Shown piece by piece: positions 20,633 to 21,993 of a stretch of 21,993 nucleotides of DNA; the first letter of the stretch is position 1, and each line of letters begins with the position of its first letter. Below the pieces are notes generated by a model, which worked only from the letters and a program-made list of their open reading frames with translations, did not search any database and was not told the origin of the DNA. Both the position numbers and the translations under genes were made by a program. Source of the DNA: GCA-016699105 sp036518915 (GTDB taxonomy: Bacteria; Patescibacteriota; Saccharimonadia; UBA4664); contig DATDME010000045.1 in NCBI GenBank assembly GCA_036518915.1, positions 1 through 21,993 of the forward strand, written 5' to 3'.

Positions 20633-20800
20633 TCACTCCACCTGTCGGCCAAGCATGCGGCGCAGGGTGTTGTGGGTGAGCTCAGTGAGCAGCGTGGTCG
20701 TGATCGGATCCTTCAGGCTATGGTGGGTCTCGATGTGCTGGAGCGCTGAGCCACTGCCGGCAGGTAGCTTGGCCCGGATGGCGACTGTCCGCGCGGACAT
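20633..20800 (-). CDS. Possible small protein, 55 aa, doubtful
   Basis: A minus-strand frame from ATG 20800 to TGA 20633 with GC-rich third positions (most codons end in G or C) and a helical, hydrophilic sequence (RAKLPAGSGSALQHIE, then TLLTELTHNTLRRMLGRQ). An upstream in-frame ATG at 20824 lies inside the arm of the 167-bp palindrome. The minus-strand -10-like TATAGT at 20819-20814 is 13 bases before ATG 20800, and a strong hairpin follows the stop. The ribosome binding site is weak and no family is recognisable. It could be chance. Confidence 0.3.
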   Translation of the reverse strand: MSARTVAIRAKLPAGSGSALQHIETHHSLKDPITTTLLTELTHNTLRRMLGRQVE

Positions 20801-20814
20801 GGCCTGCGCCACCA

Positions 20815-20981
20815 CTATAGCCATCCCAAAACAAAACGTGTGCCCTCACCGTGCTCGTGAGTTCAGGATCAATCGCTCCTCGTTCGCTGTATCACCGGAT
20901 ACAGCTTACCCGGTCCGACCGATCCTGAATCACCCGAATCATCGGTGCGAAAAGACACGTTTTGTTTTGGGATGGCTATAG
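20815..20981. repeat. 167-bp nested palindrome with 27-bp perfect arms (MITE-like)
   Basis: The outer arms 20815-20841 and 20955-20981 are perfect reverse complements over 27 bases (CTATAGCCATCCCAAAACAA... on the left). Inside, CACCG/CGGTG, then GTGA-TTCAGGATC (20857-20870 with one bulge) against GATCCTGAATCAC (20921-20933), then the terminal hairpin GCTGTATC (20886-20893) / GATACAGC (20898-20905) with a 4-base loop. The whole block can fold as one long hairpin. Both ends carry CTATAG, which fits TA-flanked insertion by a Tc1/mariner-IS630 type element. No gene lies inside. Confidence 0.9.
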
Positions 20982-21213
20982 GATACGCCCCAAATCAGCC
21001 TGAGCGCCCATCACGTATCAAAATTGTTGGTCCGACTAAATACGGTGTTGTGCGTCGGCCCCGAGAGCAGGCGGCTCAACGTTAGCCGTCCGCAAATTGT
21101 TCGGCATTTGCAAATAAATCACCTTCCTTCTTGTTCTTGTCAATTATTATGTTATTCTATTCTAGACCATATTAACAAATGGTCGTACCGTCCGACGTCA
21201 AGATAGGAGACCA
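20982..21213. other. AT-rich intergenic leader region of the HEVGH gene
   Basis: No gene is supported here. Small inverted repeats occur: CGGCT/AGCCG (21072-21076 / 21084-21088) and GCAAAT/ATTTGC (21092-21097 / 21106-21111). From about 21110 the sequence turns AT-rich, with TTGTCA (21137-21142) and TATTCT nearby as a possible but badly spaced promoter (15 bp). A 6-bp inverted repeat GACCAT (21165-21170) / ATGGTC (21179-21184) lies between promoter and gene and may be an operator. Confidence 0.4.
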
Positions 21214-21993
21214 GTGTCTACCGACACAAGCACGCTGCCCAAATTCGGCATGGTAGAGCTGTTTCCGGCACTCGGCCATTTCGAGGTAGACAAGCGCCTG
21301 ATCCAGCTGCTGAACTTCTGCCACAAGCAGCAGCTGCCGTACCCGGTTGAGTCCAAGGGGGCCTACGCCGTGTGGTGGCATGCGCTGCATGAGGTGGGGC
21401 ACTGGGCCGTCAAGCCTCGGTGGTACATCGACCTTGCCGTGTCGTTGTTTCCCAGCCTCACCATCTACACCGACAACGTCTTCATTCCTGCCGGTTCCGC
21501 TCCTGGGGTGGTGCATGACCTGCATTTGCCCGCTTTCCAGTGGTACCAGGCTGGCAACGATGTCATACCGGACCTTGGCATGTGGGAGGACCCCACACCC
21601 GGTGAACCGGAGACGCGACTGTGGTGTCTCCTCATGCTCCGTAAATTTTGCTGGCCACACCCGTTCGACGACAACACCGGGCTCGTGGACGTGGGTGACT
21701 ACCTGTTCCACAAGCCGTCGTCTGCCCGGGTTTGGGCGCCCTTCATCCTGGAAGATGAAACGCTCTGGGCGAGCTTCAGACGCTGGGGTATCGATCCGGC
21801 GAGCGGACGCTTCCGTAGTCTGGAGGCGCCCAACGCCGGCTCATTCACTCTGCCGTATCCCAGGCCGCACACGCACGACGAGCTCTGGAGTAATTATCGG
21901 GCCGTTTACCAGCTGTGCGGCGCCGAGGACCGGGTTAAGCGAGGGCGCCTGTTCTTCGAGTGGTATCATGTCACTCGCTGGTCGGAGCCCCGG
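21214..21993 (+). CDS. HExxH-motif protein, cut by the right edge
   Basis: An open frame from GTG 21214 to the end of the window (260 codons, no stop), so the protein continues outside. AGGAGA (21205-21210) lies three bases upstream of the start. Residues 55-65 read WHALHEVGHWA. H59-E60-x-x-H63 is the zinc-binding motif of metallopeptidases, and HExxHW also recalls the EpmC/YfcM hydroxylase-type family, but the rest does not clearly match either. The product is unusually rich in Trp (at least 14 in 260 residues) and in Asp/Pro, with no signal peptide. A third ligand cannot be fixed. Called as coding from its long unbroken frame and GC-rich third positions; family unknown. Confidence 0.75.
   Translation, partial: MSTDTSTLPKFGMVELFPALGHFEVDKRLIQLLNFCHKQQLPYPVESKGAYAVWWHALHEVGHWAVKPRWYIDLAVSLFPSLTIYTDNVFIPAGSAPGVVHDLHLPAFQWYQAGNDVIPDLGMWEDPTPGEPETRLWCLLMLRKFCWPHPFDDNTGLVDVGDYLFHKPSSARVWAPFILEDETLWASFRRWGIDPASGRFRSLEAPNAGSFTLPYPRPHTHDELWSNYRAVYQLCGAEDRVKRGRLFFEWYHVTRWSEPR

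Noticed and set aside
20815..20981. Retron msr/msd or CRISPR leader interpretation of the palindrome
   Set aside because: No reverse transcriptase or cas gene is nearby, and perfect 27-bp arms with CTATAG ends fit a MITE better.
21172..21711. Minus-strand 179-codon frame at the right end
   Set aside because: It lies over the plus-strand gene that carries a ribosome binding site and an HExxH motif and runs open to the edge. The minus frame has no such support.
1..21993. CRISPR array, tRNA or rRNA genes
   Set aside because: No regularly spaced direct repeats beyond the IS end pair, and no T-arm-like GTTCRANNC with acceptor pairing or conserved rRNA segment was found by eye.
1..21993. Recoded UGA (Gly) as in some candidate phyla
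   Set aside because: Clear genes end at TGA in this window (for example both overlapping transporter and cyclase genes), and no conserved protein contains an in-frame TGA.

Overview
The window is about 22 kb of a compact bacterial chromosome, GC-rich, with short intergenic gaps and overlapping genes. Its gene set suggests a member of the Patescibacteria (CPR), most likely near Saccharibacteria. That placement is inference from gene content and style: a compact primary sigma factor, a Lys/Ala-tailed S20, a proteasome-fold protein beside rarA, and many very small proteins. There is no 16S rRNA or marker tree here. TGA is used as a stop, so the UGA-Gly code of Gracilibacteria/Absconditabacteria does not apply. 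No tRNA, rRNA or CRISPR array was seen.

Layout, + strand half (1-12500). A gene cut by the left edge is followed by a GC-rich hairpin-rich spacer and a 496-aa protein of unknown function. Then come rpoD with a textbook terminator, two overlapping half-size lycopene cyclase genes (crtYc/crtYd type), a zinc/manganese-type ABC transporter (binding protein, ATPase, permease), a Phd/PIN toxin-antitoxin pair, polA, mutM and holA. Two small minus-strand genes, a DUF2795 protein and a coiled-coil protein, sit convergently between and after these.

Middle (12501-15400). A YbxB/RsmC-like methyltransferase and rpsT (S20 with a long basic tail) lie on the minus strand. Immediately upstream of the rpsT promoter sits an insertion sequence, with a DDE integrase-core transposase and imperfect terminal inverted repeats. 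The left repeat is duplicated in tandem.

Right half (15400-20430). A 61-aa membrane protein with a strong promoter faces a minus-strand gene series: a J-domain-like protein, RNase HI, a membrane protein, a proteasome-fold (Ntn) protein, rarA and a small membrane protein. A DinB/maleylpyruvate-isomerase-like protein and a stand-alone rpsJ with its own terminator lie upstream on the same strand. The last 1.5 kb holds a structured intergenic region with a 167-bp nested palindrome (27-bp perfect arms). It ends with a gene carrying an HEVGH zinc-peptidase-like motif that runs off the right edge.

How the genes relate. Replication and repair functions dominate (polA, holA, mutM, rarA, RNase HI), alongside core expression genes (rpoD, rpsT, rpsJ). 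Accessory functions are metal uptake, carotenoid cyclisation, a toxin-antitoxin pair and mobile DNA. A recurring pattern is a -10 box only 6-11 nt before the start codon and no Shine-Dalgarno in several first-of-operon genes, whereas internal genes carry strong AAGGAG-type sites. This suggests frequent leaderless transcripts. The most unusual loci are the degenerate proteasome-fold gene in the rarA operon, the 167-bp palindrome, and the two-gene lycopene cyclase with no other carotenoid genes beside it.
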